Shown here: positions 9,108 through 17,001 of the stretch, piece by piece
Numbering within the stretch: position 1 is the first letter of the stretch
How the letters are laid out: each line of letters opens with the position of its first letter
Assembly: GCA_022843805.1 (NCBI GenBank)
Contig: JALHMY010000016.1
Span: forward strand, 47,367 to 111,366
Length of the DNA: 64,000 bases
Origin: Fuerstiella sp.
GTDB taxonomy: Bacteria; Planctomycetota; Planctomycetia; Planctomycetales; Planctomycetaceae
Reading direction: 5' to 3'
Notes under the pieces: model-generated
Databases searched by the model: none
Told to the model about the DNA's origin: nothing
Seen by the model: only the letters and a program-made list of their open reading frames with translations
Translations under genes and position numbers: made by a program

Positions 9108-9465
9108 TGCGGACTCCGACTGAAGGAAAATCAGATAAATTGTTCATCACGAATACGTGGCACTCGCGGTTATCACCACTTGAACCTAGTTCATCAGCGG
9201 CGAGGCTGTGCCCGGATGTTGGGAGGCATGTGGCATTTTGTGGACGGTTGTGAGATCTGAACGCCGATGTTGCCGAATGACAACATCCGTCAGAGGCAGA
9301 CGGGCGAACCAGGGGAAGTTCCGGATGCAAGTCCCTGTGTCGGGAACAGGGGCGATTGCAGCGAACGTTCTTCTCAGACAGGATTTGCGGTCAGAAGGGC
9401 TTAATACTAAGATGCTGATTCTGACGGAAAATCGCCTCAATGGACTGCTGCTCGAGATTCAAATC
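9108..9465. other. Divergent intergenic region with a possible structured leader
   Basis: This 358-bp gap separates the minus-strand exopolysaccharide operon from the plus-strand DUF5989 gene and must hold both promoters. I could not assign -35/-10 boxes with confidence. At 9331-9349 a hairpin CCCTGT-7 nt-ACAGGG follows a GGGGAAGTTCCGGATGCAAG segment, giving a leader-like look upstream of the DUF5989 start. It only loosely resembles the core of a cobalamin riboswitch and lacks the conserved boxes, so no riboswitch is called. Confidence 0.35.
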
Positions 9466-9654
9466 ATGTCCGGAAACGAATTTGAAAAGGCGGGAGAGGA
9501 TAAACCGCTGAGCCTGGTTCAGGAATTTCTGCTCTTCATTACACAGAACAAAAAGTGGTGGCTGATTCCAATCCTGCTGGTTCTGTCCATGGTCGGGCTG
9601 CTGGCAGCTCTTGCGCCGACCGGAGCCGCGCCGTTTATCTATTCACTGTTCTAA
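9466..9654 (+). CDS. DUF5989 family small membrane protein
   Basis: A 62-residue protein starting at the ATG at 9466. After a short acidic N-terminus it has LVQEFLLFITQNKKWWLIP, one hydrophobic helix at about residues 32-51, and ends APFIYSLF. The KKWWLIPI core and the (A)APFIYxLF terminus are the hallmarks of DUF5989 proteins. These single-span proteins are usually found beside carbamoyltransferase/SGNH or exopolysaccharide genes and their function is unknown. Here it diverges from the exopolysaccharide operon, which agrees with a membrane role in glycan assembly or export. An open frame continues upstream to 9208 but that extension has no family resemblance. Confidence 0.82.
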   Translation: MSGNEFEKAGEDKPLSLVQEFLLFITQNKKWWLIPILLVLSMVGLLAALAPTGAAPFIYSLF

Positions 9655-9695
9655 CGGCCGCTGTTCAGGGCACTATTATCGGCCGCGGCCAGGGG

Positions 9696-9799
9696 CAATG
9701 GCGTGGACTTATTGTCGCCATTCGCTCCGCGAAAGCAGCGTTTTCGCGGAGCGAAAAACGACTATGGAAATCCGCACGATGCTTAAGTCCACGCCATTG
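9696..9799. mobile_element. MITE-like palindromic element with 16-bp terminal inverted repeats
   Basis: The 16-mer caatggcgtggactta at 9696-9711 is repeated exactly in inverted orientation at 9784-9799. Inside it is a second perfect palindrome, TTCGCTCCGCGAAA (9721-9734) pairing with 9742-9755 around a 7-base loop, flanked by GTCG/CGAC pairing. There is no coding capacity. The element abuts the 3' end of the M61 peptidase gene, whose stop codon is at 9804-9806. It looks like a non-autonomous transposable element or a large extragenic palindrome; it could also act as a transcript-end hairpin for the converging genes. Confidence 0.75.
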
Positions 9800-9803
9800 G
9801 TGG

Positions 9804-11756
9804 TCAGGGGGCCGGGGCGGGCGACGTGCCGAGCCATTTCGCAAGTCTCGCTCTGACTTCATCAGAAGGTTTTTCGACAGGCTTTAGAGTCCATTTCTCT
9901 TTGGGTTCGGTCCCTAAAGTCACCTCGATCGTCCGGATTTCACCTCGGCGCGATACAAGCACGCGGATCTTTTCACCGATGCCCAATTGAGTGAGCTGAT
10001 CTTTCCATGTTTTTGAGTTCGCACGATACTGATTAAAGGCCAGGAGTTCGTCGTCGACGTTTAAACCGGCAGTATGGGCTGGCGCGCCGTGAGTGACTCC
10101 TGTGATGATCAGCGAACTGCCAGACTCGGAGACCTGAATTCCAAGCCATGCCGCAGGAGGTTTAGGCTTCTCTTTTTTGGAGTTGTCTTTCACATCAGCG
10201 CCAGCATCACCTGGCGAGGTGACATTGGCTGGTGCCGTTGAAGCAGAGCTGCCCGCCGGTGTGTTCTGCTCGGCTGCCCCATCCCGTTCAGTTTTAGTAC
10301 TGTCCGGTTCTTCCGCCGGGAACTGCAACCCCAGCCAGTTGAGTGCTGGTTTGTAATCGAGTTCTTCGGCAGTCTCCACATGCTGAATCAGCCACGGGTT
10401 CATATCGGTGCCGGCGACTTCACTGACGATTGCCGCGAACTCACCTTCCGAATAGCCATTCTTTCCAGAATGTCGCTGATAGAGCAACCGCATCACATCG
10501 TCAAGACTCTTCGCATCCCCTGTGACTTCACGAATGCGAGCATCCAGAAGAAAGCCGGTGACACAGCCTTTGATATAGTAACTGACTCGGCTGTTCGCAC
10601 TGTTCTCGTCAGGGCGATAAAACTTGATCCATGAATCAAAGCTGGATTCGGACAGAGACTGAACATTGCGGCCCGGATTCGTTTGCAGTCTTTCAATGAT
10701 TTTCGAAAGCCGCTTCAAATAGGAAGGCTGATCAATCAGCCCGGCGCGAACCAGCATCAGGTCTTCGTAATATGTGGTAATGCCTTCGGCAACCCACAGA
10801 CTGCGAGTATTGTTTTCCGCCTCATAGTTATAGCTGGCCAGACTGGCAGGACGGAGTCGACGTACGTTCCATGTATGAAAGAATTCGTGACTGATAAGGC
10901 TCAGCCAGTCTTCGTACTTTTCCTTGTCGCGGAAATTCCAGCGACTGGTCATCACCAGGGTTGAGTTGTCATGTTCCAGTCCACCGCCGGTTTCGGAAAT
11001 CACGTTCAGAAACTTGTATCGCGAATAAGGTACGGTCCCCCAGAACGCCTGCTGCTGAGCAACGATTCGCTGGACGTCCGCTGCTGCTTTGGCTGTATCC
11101 CAGAGGGAACTGTCGCCGATCGTTGCGACAGCGTGCGGCACTCCGCCAGCTGAAAAATCCTGAACAACCGGGTTGCCACAAAGAATGGGCGAATCAATCA
11201 GCTCATCAAAACTTTCCGCGTCATAAGTATGCTCCTGCCCTTCCACGGCCGCAAGAGACGTCATGCTGCGAGACCACTGGGCTGGCACCCTGAAGCGAAC
11301 ACGATGCTTCACCTGCTCGGAACCCGGGACGGTCAAAAATGTGGCGGCCCCGGTCAGCACTGCCATATCCTCATCGATCCAATTGGATCTGACGGACATT
11401 TCACGGCAATACAGACGCCAGGTGATCACAACATCTTTTCCAGGACTGCACTTTATCCGCCAGCGATTCTTCAGGATCTTTTCGATCGGAAGCGCCACCC
11501 CGTCATCACTCTTTGCGACTACCTGATCCACATTCCGGGAATACTCGCGAATCAAATATGACCCTGGCGTCCAGGTGGCCATCATCAGCTCGAACGAATC
11601 TGCGGGAGGAGCAGGAACCGTCAGCCGAATGTGTGCATAGTGTGAAGTTCGGTCTTCAAATGAGACCAGATATTCCAGCGGGCGAATTTCCTGAGCAGGG
11701 CCTGGCGACACGGCCAGTAGCAGAGCCGCCACGGCGCTCATGATGAATCGAATCAT
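9804..11756 (-). CDS. M61 family metallopeptidase with C-terminal PDZ domain
   Basis: A 650-residue exported protein. Residues 1-22 form a signal peptide ending near SPGPAQE. Residues about 25-185 are the N-terminal beta domain of M61 (glycyl aminopeptidase-like) enzymes, followed by the thermolysin-like domain with HEFFH at 290-294 and the downstream zinc-ligand glutamate in WVAEG (Glu324). A linker rich in Ala/Pro/Thr (about 470-520) leads to a PDZ domain (AWLGIQVSESG onward, about 530-625). It should cleave peptides in the periplasm, with preference for N-terminal Gly or Ala if it behaves like the family. It is transcribed alone; the palindromic element at 9696-9799 lies just beyond its stop. 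Confidence 0.9.
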   Translation of the reverse strand: MIRFIMSAVAALLLAVSPGPAQEIRPLEYLVSFEDRTSHYAHIRLTVPAPPADSFELMMATWTPGSYLIREYSRNVDQVVAKSDDGVALPIEKILKNRWRIKCSPGKDVVITWRLYCREMSVRSNWIDEDMAVLTGAATFLTVPGSEQVKHRVRFRVPAQWSRSMTSLAAVEGQEHTYDAESFDELIDSPILCGNPVVQDFSAGGVPHAVATIGDSSLWDTAKAAADVQRIVAQQQAFWGTVPYSRYKFLNVISETGGGLEHDNSTLVMTSRWNFRDKEKYEDWLSLISHEFFHTWNVRRLRPASLASYNYEAENNTRSLWVAEGITTYYEDLMLVRAGLIDQPSYLKRLSKIIERLQTNPGRNVQSLSESSFDSWIKFYRPDENSANSRVSYYIKGCVTGFLLDARIREVTGDAKSLDDVMRLLYQRHSGKNGYSEGEFAAIVSEVAGTDMNPWLIQHVETAEELDYKPALNWLGLQFPAEEPDSTKTERDGAAEQNTPAGSSASTAPANVTSPGDAGADVKDNSKKEKPKPPAAWLGIQVSESGSSLIITGVTHGAPAHTAGLNVDDELLAFNQYRANSKTWKDQLTQLGIGEKIRVLVSRRGEIRTIEVTLGTEPKEKWTLKPVEKPSDEVRARLAKWLGTSPAPAP

Positions 11757-12018
11757 GATGGTTCAATGTTTTCGCGGGGATGTACGGAGATCGTTCTGCT
11801 GATATCCATGTCGTTAACGCAGCCCCACAGTCCATGGCCTGCCACCGGAATCTGAAGCATACCGGAAAAAGTCGTGCCGCCGACACTGTATTTACAGTGA
11901 TACCGGGAAAGAAACGAACATACGCGGAGATCAGGAATCACAACTGGTGAGCTGACATCCACACGGTTCGGGTTCCAAAATGGAAAAATCCTGCGAAATC
12001 GGACGAGGTGTGTTAATA

Positions 12019-12040
12019 TATTTCGGTGACTGACGAAATA
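12019..12040. promoter_or_regulatory. Candidate SdpR operator/promoter: TATTTCG-N8-CGAAATA
   Basis: A perfect 7-bp inverted repeat, TATTTCG at 12019-12025 and CGAAATA at 12034-12040, sits directly in front of the ArsR/SdpR-type regulator gene, overlapping or following a TTAATAT box at 12013-12019 that could be the -10 element. SdpR-type regulators repress their own sdpRI operon, so this is the natural operator. That is inference from position and symmetry. Confidence 0.55.
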
Positions 12041-12045
12041 AGGAC

Positions 12046-12333
12046 ATGATGACTATGAATGAAGTTTTTCAGGCGCTCAGTGATCCGACTCGTCGCAGAA
12101 TTCTTCTGCTGTTGCGAGAAGGGGATATGACGGCCGGAGAAATTGCAGACCAGTTTGCGCTTTCCCGGTCAACTCTGTCGGGGCATTTCAAAGTACTGAA
12201 GAATGCCGGTCTGATTGTTTCAGAACGCAACAGGACTTCAATCGTCTACAGCCTGAACGTGTCGGCTGTGGAAGAGTTAATGGCTGCCGTGCTTGAGATG
12301 TTCGGCACACATGGAAAGAGGAAATCACCATGA
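12046..12333 (+). CDS. sdpR: SdpR/ArsR-type winged-helix autorepressor
   Basis: A 95-residue protein with the short winged helix-turn-helix fold of ArsR/SdpR regulators: VFQALSDPTRRRILLLLREG at the N-terminus, recognition helix around SRSTLSGHFKVLKNAGLI at residues 45-62 and the wing through about residue 75. No cysteine pair or other metal site is visible, unlike true ArsR metal sensors. There are three in-frame ATGs at 12046, 12049 and 12055; the AAGG at 12040-12043 is too close to the first, so 12049 or more likely 12055 may be the true start. It overlaps the sdpI start by 4 bp. In the known Bacillus system the membrane protein SdpI sequesters SdpR when it senses the SdpC toxin. Confidence 0.85.
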   Translation: MMTMNEVFQALSDPTRRRILLLLREGDMTAGEIADQFALSRSTLSGHFKVLKNAGLIVSERNRTSIVYSLNVSAVEELMAAVLEMFGTHGKRKSP

Positions 12334-13082
12334 AAAAAGGGTATTCCCCGTCACTCAGCGTTGAACTGGCAATCCTCGGACTGATCTCGCTAATGTTCCT
12401 GGCATCCGCACTCATCTGGTCATCGGCACCGGAAAAGATTCCGGTCCACTGGAATCTGAAAGGGGAAGTTGACCGTTACGGCGGGAAGCTCGAAGGGCTG
12501 ATGCTGCTGCCATTGATCACGGCGGGGCTTTCTCTAATGCTGAAGTTCATTCCTGCGCTGGATCCGAAGAAGGAGAACTTTGCACAGTTCGGCTACGTGT
12601 ACTCAATTATTCGAGTTGCCGTCACGGTTCAGATGGCTGTAATTCACATCGCCATTCTGGCCACCATTCGCGGATACACCATTGATATGGGCCTGGTGGT
12701 CTCGGCAGGTGCCGGCAGTTTGCTGATCGTGATCGGAAACTTTATGGGGAAAATCAGGCCGAACTGGTTTGTCGGCGTCCGCACTCCGTGGACTTTGTCC
12801 AGCAAGAAGTCCTGGGTAAAGACTCATCGCATGGCGGGCTGGCTGTTTATCCTGATGGGAATTTCGGTCATTGCAACCGGCCTGACGAAATCCGGATATG
12901 CACTCGGAGTCATGCTGACTCTGGTTCTGGGAGGAAGTTTATGGGCAATCATCTATTCGTGGCTTGTCTGGCGCAGCGATACCGATCGAGTTTCGGCACT
13001 TGACACCACGCCCGAGGATTCCGAGCTGGGAGATGGCGTGAAGGCGGAAATGGACCATTCTCGGCGCTCAGCGCCGAGTTAG
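12330..13082 (+). CDS. sdpI: SdpI-family integral membrane protein (DUF1648-type N-terminus)
   Basis: A 250-residue protein with about six predicted membrane segments (near residues 11-31, 55-73, 89-110, 122-140, 165-184 and 190-212). The IPVHWNLKGEVDRYGGK motif at residues 36-52 is the DUF1648 signature, and the GKIRPNWFVGVRTPWTL segment near 143-159 with the following TH pair is the SdpI signature. In Bacillus, SdpI is immunity protein and signal-transducer for the SdpC killing factor. Here no sdpC-like toxin gene is adjacent, so the pair may respond to an external toxin or membrane stress. The last 30 residues are polar and cytoplasmic or disordered. Confidence 0.87.
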   Translation: MKKGYSPSLSVELAILGLISLMFLASALIWSSAPEKIPVHWNLKGEVDRYGGKLEGLMLLPLITAGLSLMLKFIPALDPKKENFAQFGYVYSIIRVAVTVQMAVIHIAILATIRGYTIDMGLVVSAGAGSLLIVIGNFMGKIRPNWFVGVRTPWTLSSKKSWVKTHRMAGWLFILMGISVIATGLTKSGYALGVMLTLVLGGSLWAIIYSWLVWRSDTDRVSALDTTPEDSELGDGVKAEMDHSRRSAPS

Positions 13083-13168
13083 CTTTCCCGGTTCAGTAGC
13101 TGGAAAAGTGGTGGCTGCCGTCGGACTCTCCCTCAGGGAGGGTACTTGTGACAGAATTCCGTCGTGGG

Positions 13169-13723
13169 CTATTGTCTGTGGTTCGGAGCGACAACAGACG
13201 GCTTCAAGTCTTGTGCACCTACAACATACAACCATCCAGCGAAATCTTGCGTGCAATGGTCTCTTGTCCACAACTCTGGATACTCTTGCGATGAACGATA
13301 CACAAGAGCATCAAACGTGCTCACCCAGTGCAGTGCAGTGACCGAAAGCTGAAAACGATTACCGCTGAGCCGGCGATAGATCCACTTCTCACCACTATTG
13401 CCGGAGGGATGAAGAGTTGGTGCTGGTACTTGATCAATAAAAGTTGGGACCAGTCCGTCCAGTTGTGCGGGGTACGTTCCGAATTGCGAGCGATATTCAT
13501 CCAGAGCGTCAAGAAGTGGTTGAGCGGACGCAGCTTGATCGTGGCACCAGCGATGGTCAATTTGGTATTTCTGCCAGATTTCGTTTCGCAGGGCAAAGAC
13601 GCCACCAGATACTATCGCGATAATCGTAATAACAACTACTGGAATTGTAGCGATACGTGGAGCGAACCCATGTGGCGTCGATAACTTCGGATGCTCTTGC
13701 GTAACTGCCATATGACTCATCAT
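13169..13723 (-). CDS. Single-span protein with pseudopilin (T2SG)-like domain
   Basis: A 184-residue protein. A cytoplasmic N-terminus is followed by one membrane helix (IATIPVVVITIIAIVSGGVF, residues 24-43). The soluble part has ALDEYRSQFGTYPAQLDGLV at 73-92, the pattern shared by type II secretion minor pseudopilins and planctomycete proteins of that fold (ALDxYxxxxGxYP). It lacks the prepilin peptidase site (Gly-Phe-Thr-x2-Glu) and the helix is internal, so it is probably a membrane-anchored relative rather than a processed pilin. It begins 4 bp after the stop of the frameshifted upstream gene, suggesting one transcript. Function unknown. Confidence 0.65.
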   Translation of the reverse strand: MMSHMAVTQEHPKLSTPHGFAPRIATIPVVVITIIAIVSGGVFALRNEIWQKYQIDHRWCHDQAASAQPLLDALDEYRSQFGTYPAQLDGLVPTFIDQVPAPTLHPSGNSGEKWIYRRLSGNRFQLSVTALHWVSTFDALVYRSSQEYPELWTRDHCTQDFAGWLYVVGAQDLKPSVVAPNHRQ

Positions 13724-13727
13724 CCTA

Positions 13728-14712
13728 TCAATCGGTCACCTCGTTCGGTATTGACATTTTGAATGGATGCTTATTCATCGTTGGTGTTACTTCAGGCAAC
13801 TGAATGTGGTTTGCATTCGCATTTACGGCTTCCGGGCACGGATTACACTCGGAAGGGGCGTCAGTTGCCATTTGTTTCAAGCGAGCAGCATCCTGGGTCA
13901 AGAGGTTTTGCGAAACAAAATTACCGGCATGCTTATGTGCGAAGTTAAAACCTGCTTCCACCGCTGCAGCATCTGCATCGGTTCTTTTGCCTCGATTTCC
14001 CGCGATCGCACCGCCAAAGGTTTGGGGCCATGTCGTCAAAATCGAGGTCGTCGAAACCCGGCGACCCGTGCGGATGGGGCTGATGGGGCTGATGGGGCTG
14101 ATGGGATTGTGGCGTTTCTGGAACGCTTGTCTGGTGCGAAGGCATTCCAGGTATTGGGGGAACGCCGGGTGGTTGATACGGAGCCATGCCGGGCATGTTC
14201 GAGTGGGGCGGCCTTCGCCCAACTGCTAAGAGCATTTCTCGCTGCCGGGCGAGGCGGACGGCATTGATGTACGCCCCCTCGGCTGCGTTTCGCTCGGAAA
14301 TCGCGCCTTGACGCGCGTGTTCGACGCATTCCTCGTCCGCATAGTGATTCGCGCGTTCGTACAGCGCGTCCGCCAGATCCCCGACCTCCAGATTCGGGCC
14401 ATCGGGCGGAAGAATCCGACCCAAAACGTCGCGCGGTAACCGGGCGGCTGGAAGCAATTCGCGATCTTCGATTGGCCGAGGCCACCAGTAGCGACTCCAG
14501 ACCACACCATCGGAACGGACGACAGGACGTTCATCCATCCACGCCGGTTTCTCGTCCAACAGCCCCCACGAGAACAGCATCGTTAACTCAAGGTGCACTT
14601 TGATCGAATAGTCACCGGTGGAAAGTTGGCGTGCCCAGGCCGCCGACTGAATCGCCTCCGGAAATTTCCCGTTGTCCATCAGTGCGATAAGCGAACCGCA
14701 GCGGCAAGGCAA
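13728..14712 (-). pseudogene. Frameshifted hypothetical gene with His/Pro-rich linker
   Basis: A continuous coding signal runs on the minus strand from about 14679 (ATG) or 14712 (TTG) but changes frame near 14024-14027, where the plus strand has GGGG. Upstream of that point the protein reads naturally (LELTMLFSWGLLDE, then RYWWPRPIEDRELLPAARLP), then a Pro/Met/His-rich linker encoded by a 9-bp repeat (14072-14107), then GSPGFDDLDFDDMA. Past the run this frame becomes Cys/Arg-rich nonsense and stops at 13945. The neighbouring frame continues sensibly (FGGAIAGNRGKRTDADAAAV to IPNEVTD) and stops at 13728, 4 bp before the next gene. Removing one base from the G run would join them. It is a sequencing error, a mutation or programmed slippage. 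Function unknown. Confidence 0.6.
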
Positions 14713-14747
14713 CGAACGACAGTGAAAACCCCGTTATTTCACAGATC

Positions 14748-15107
14748 GTGTTTGGCGGTACCGGAGACGACAGGATCCATGGGGGAACAGGTAATGATGT
14801 TCTGGCGGGTGGAAGTGGTCACGACAGGATTAAAGGGGGACGAGGTCGCGACATTCTGATCGGTGGTGTCGGTATGGACGATGTCCGGGGCAGTTTCGGT
14901 GACGATCTGATCACTGGCGGTTCAACAATGAATGAAAATGATCTGGCCGCTCTGGATCAGGCACTCGCCGAATGGGCTCAGGGTAATCTGGCTTCTGCGC
15001 TGTTTTGGCTGGGGACTATGATGGACGACAACGATCCGGATGATCTGTGGGGCGAGCAGGGCGCTGATTATGTTTTGAGAGGGGCTCGTGATCAGGTACG
15101 GCAGTAA
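14748..15107 (+). pseudogene. Truncated RTX/hemolysin-type calcium-binding protein (C-terminal remnant)
   Basis: The frame carries six consecutive nonapeptide repeats of the GGxGxDxxx type starting at 14751 (FGGTGDDRI, HGGTGNDVL, AGGSGHDRI, KGGRGRDIL, IGGVGMDDV, RGSFGDDLI), followed by a 65-residue acidic tail with LWGEQGADYVL. RTX repeats bind calcium in a parallel beta-roll and normally lie at the C-terminus of much larger secreted proteins. Here the open frame runs back into the opposing gene without any signal, domain or start site, so this is most likely the 3' stub of a large RTX gene whose front was lost in a rearrangement near 14700. A short expressed protein from the GTG at 14748 cannot be excluded. 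Confidence 0.7.
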
Positions 15108-15256
15108 TCCCAACGATGCATCATGCGAAATGGAGATGACAAATGATTTCCCGTAAGGCGGACCAGTTCCATTCTCAGTATCGGAACGGACTGGCCGCCA
15201 GGGCGAGGAAGCAGGATTTGGACGTCTGACTGGCAGAAGCTGACTTGCTGAATGTG

Positions 15257-16009
15257 TCAGGTCTTCAGGCCCATTTCCGTGTGCTGTTCCCGGGCGGCTG
15301 CAGAATAGCGTTCAAATGCCGCCTCATCCCGCTTACAGGATGCCCCTGTGAAGACCATCGCAAAGGACCGGCGATGGCGGGTCGTGGAAAGATTCGCGTC
15401 GGCCCGATGAATTGTCATTCCATGATGAGCGACGGCGTCGCCCGGTTGAAGGCAGGCTGCGACTTCCCGAGTAAAGTCATCGGCCGCATAGTCAACGATT
15501 CCCTGAGAAAACCCCAGAATCTTTGATTTCGCATGCTTTCGGAAACCCTTGAGGTGCGAGCCGTCCACGTAACGCAGACACCCATTCTCCGCATCTACTG
15601 GATCAAGAGCCATCCAGATCGTCAGCACATTGGACGGTGCCAGGCAGAAATAGTAGTTGTCCTGATGAGGAGGAGTCACATGATTCGTGTTGGGCGGCTT
15701 GTTAAACCATTCCGGCTGATCAGCCGTCGCCGGTTCTCCGATCAGTGACTCCGCCAGCAGTTTCCATGCAGGATGTTTTGCGTACTCAAGAAAGTAGGGA
15801 TCACAACCCATTCTCTGCATCTGCTTAAGCGTTTCCGGGCGACTGCGGTCCTGATAAAATGCATCCGCATCCGCAAGAGTTGGAACCACATCACGAATGT
15901 ACCGATCCAGGTTGTCGCGGAGATCCGTGAAATCAGCATTACCAAGGAACTTTCGAATAATCACAAACCCGTGCTGATCGTAAAGTTTCTTTTCCGCTTC
16001 GTACGGCAT
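15257..16009 (-). CDS. Phytanoyl-CoA dioxygenase (PhyH) family Fe(II)/2-oxoglutarate oxygenase
   Basis: A 250-residue protein of typical PhyH length. DQHGFVIIRKFL at residues 11-22 is the usual N-terminal motif. The iron-binding facial triad is His115-x-Asp117 in PPHQDNYYFC and the distal His201 in TIHRADAN, with an Arg just after it (RHRRS) to hold 2-oxoglutarate. NGCLRYVDGSH at 142-152 is also family-typical. Members hydroxylate many small molecules, including ectoine, quorum-sensing and secondary metabolites, so the substrate is open. The divergent neighbour is a GntR/FadR-type regulator, which probably controls it. No signal peptide, so cytoplasmic. Confidence 0.9.
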   Translation of the reverse strand: MPYEAEKKLYDQHGFVIIRKFLGNADFTDLRDNLDRYIRDVVPTLADADAFYQDRSRPETLKQMQRMGCDPYFLEYAKHPAWKLLAESLIGEPATADQPEWFNKPPNTNHVTPPHQDNYYFCLAPSNVLTIWMALDPVDAENGCLRYVDGSHLKGFRKHAKSKILGFSQGIVDYAADDFTREVAACLQPGDAVAHHGMTIHRADANLSTTRHRRSFAMVFTGASCKRDEAAFERYSAAAREQHTEMGLKT

Positions 16010-16116
16010 GTGATTGTCCTTTGCTTTTGAAGAGTTGACTGAGTCAGAACGAGGCGAAATTGCCTGACTGGCGGCACTGCCAAAAACTCACTTCCACAAC
16101 GCCGCTTCCGTCTGGA

Positions 16117-16137
16117 GAATAAAATAGTATTATATTC
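16117..16137. promoter_or_regulatory. Candidate operator GAATA-N11-TATTC in the PhyH/GntR divergent promoter
   Basis: The only strongly AT-rich part of the 227-bp gap between the two divergent genes contains an inverted repeat with arms GAATA (16117-16121) and TATTC (16133-16137). The position is right for a FadR-type dimer controlling both promoters. The arms are short, so this is tentative. Confidence 0.3.
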
Positions 16138-16236
16138 GCCTGCGGACAACAAGACGACCCCCGGCAGAATGTTTTTCCCTTCCTGCTGGCGTCGCAATTT
16201 CTTCTCGCCGCCACCTGCCAATAGTGATTCATAAAA

Positions 16237-17001
16237 ATGGTAGTTAATCTGATGAAGAAGGAGCATCGGAAGAATCTGTCGCAGAAGCTCGCGGAACAGA
16301 TACTGGAGCAGATTGAACGCGATCAGCTTCCGGATGGCCATTTGTTTATGACCGAAGCCGATGTTGCTAAGACATTTCAGGTGTCTCGCACAGTCGCGCG
16401 TGAAGCGGTAGGACGACTGCGGGCCATCGGGCTGCTGGAAGGTCGCCAGCGAAAGGGGCTGATTGTTCGACGCCCGGACCCGATACGTCTGTTTTCCGCG
16501 AGCCTGCCTTCGCTGGCAAGATCCAGCAGGGACCTGGCTGAACTTTCCCAGCTGCGCTATGTACTCGAAGTTGGCGCCGTGGAACTGGCCGTCCGTCACG
16601 CGACGGCCGAACAGGTCGAAAGGCTGATGTCGATTGCCGACAAATTCCGGGATTCTGCGAACGAGATTGAATGGATCGAGAGGGAGAAGGAACTCGATAT
16701 TGAGTTCCATTCATTGTTGCTGGAGATGACCGGCTCCGCACTGGTGGCCGGCATGCAGAAGGTCCTGGTCGACTTCTTCCGGACGGTAGTGATCCCTGCA
16801 CCGCCTGATGCCGGTGATGCCGAGCGAATTGCGTGGGAACATCAGGAACTCGCCGCCGCTATACGTGACCGCGATGTGGAACGAGCCCGCTCAATGATTC
16901 GGGTGCAGGTGCGCCGATATCTGAGCGAACCGGACATTCAAGCCGACTCCCGACTGTCTCAGGCAGATTGTCTTAGTGACGGAAGTGGCGAATCCCGGTA
17001 A
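16237..17001 (+). CDS. GntR-family (FadR/FCD-type) transcriptional regulator
   Basis: A 254-residue regulator. The winged helix-turn-helix spans about residues 10-78, with [20 protein letters not shown] as the helix-turn-helix and a wing ending [11 protein letters not shown]. The all-helical FCD ligand-binding domain follows ([20 protein letters not shown], then [13 protein letters not shown] with the metal-site His, and [14 protein letters not shown] with a second His). FCD domains bind small carboxylates, often with a metal ion. It probably controls the divergent dioxygenase gene. ATG 16237 and ATG 16252 (MKKEHRK) are both possible starts. Its 3' end overlaps the convergent purH gene by 29 bp. 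Confidence 0.88.
   Translation: MVVNLMKKEHRKNLSQKLAEQILEQIERDQLPDGHLFMTEADVAKTFQVSRTVAREAVGRLRAIGLLEGRQRKGLIVRRPDPIRLFSASLPSLARSSRDLAELSQLRYVLEVGAVELAVRHATAEQVERLMSIADKFRDSANEIEWIEREKELDIEFHSLLLEMTGSALVAGMQKVLVDFFRTVVIPAPPDAGDAERIAWEHQELAAAIRDRDVERARSMIRVQVRRYLSEPDIQADSRLSQADCLSDGSGESR

Noticed and set aside
9290..9360. Cobalamin-riboswitch-like segment upstream of the DUF5989 gene
   Set aside because: Only a GATGCAAGTCC-like string is similar; the conserved core and the linked corrinoid genes are missing.
9208..9465. Upstream extension of the DUF5989 frame by 86 codons
   Set aside because: The family is about 50-60 residues and the extension has Cys/Arg-rich chance composition; the ATG at 9466 gives the family layout.
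11753..11962. 69-residue frame just upstream of the M61 peptidase gene
   Set aside because: Overlaps the peptidase start and has no family or hydrophobic pattern; most likely the 5' region.
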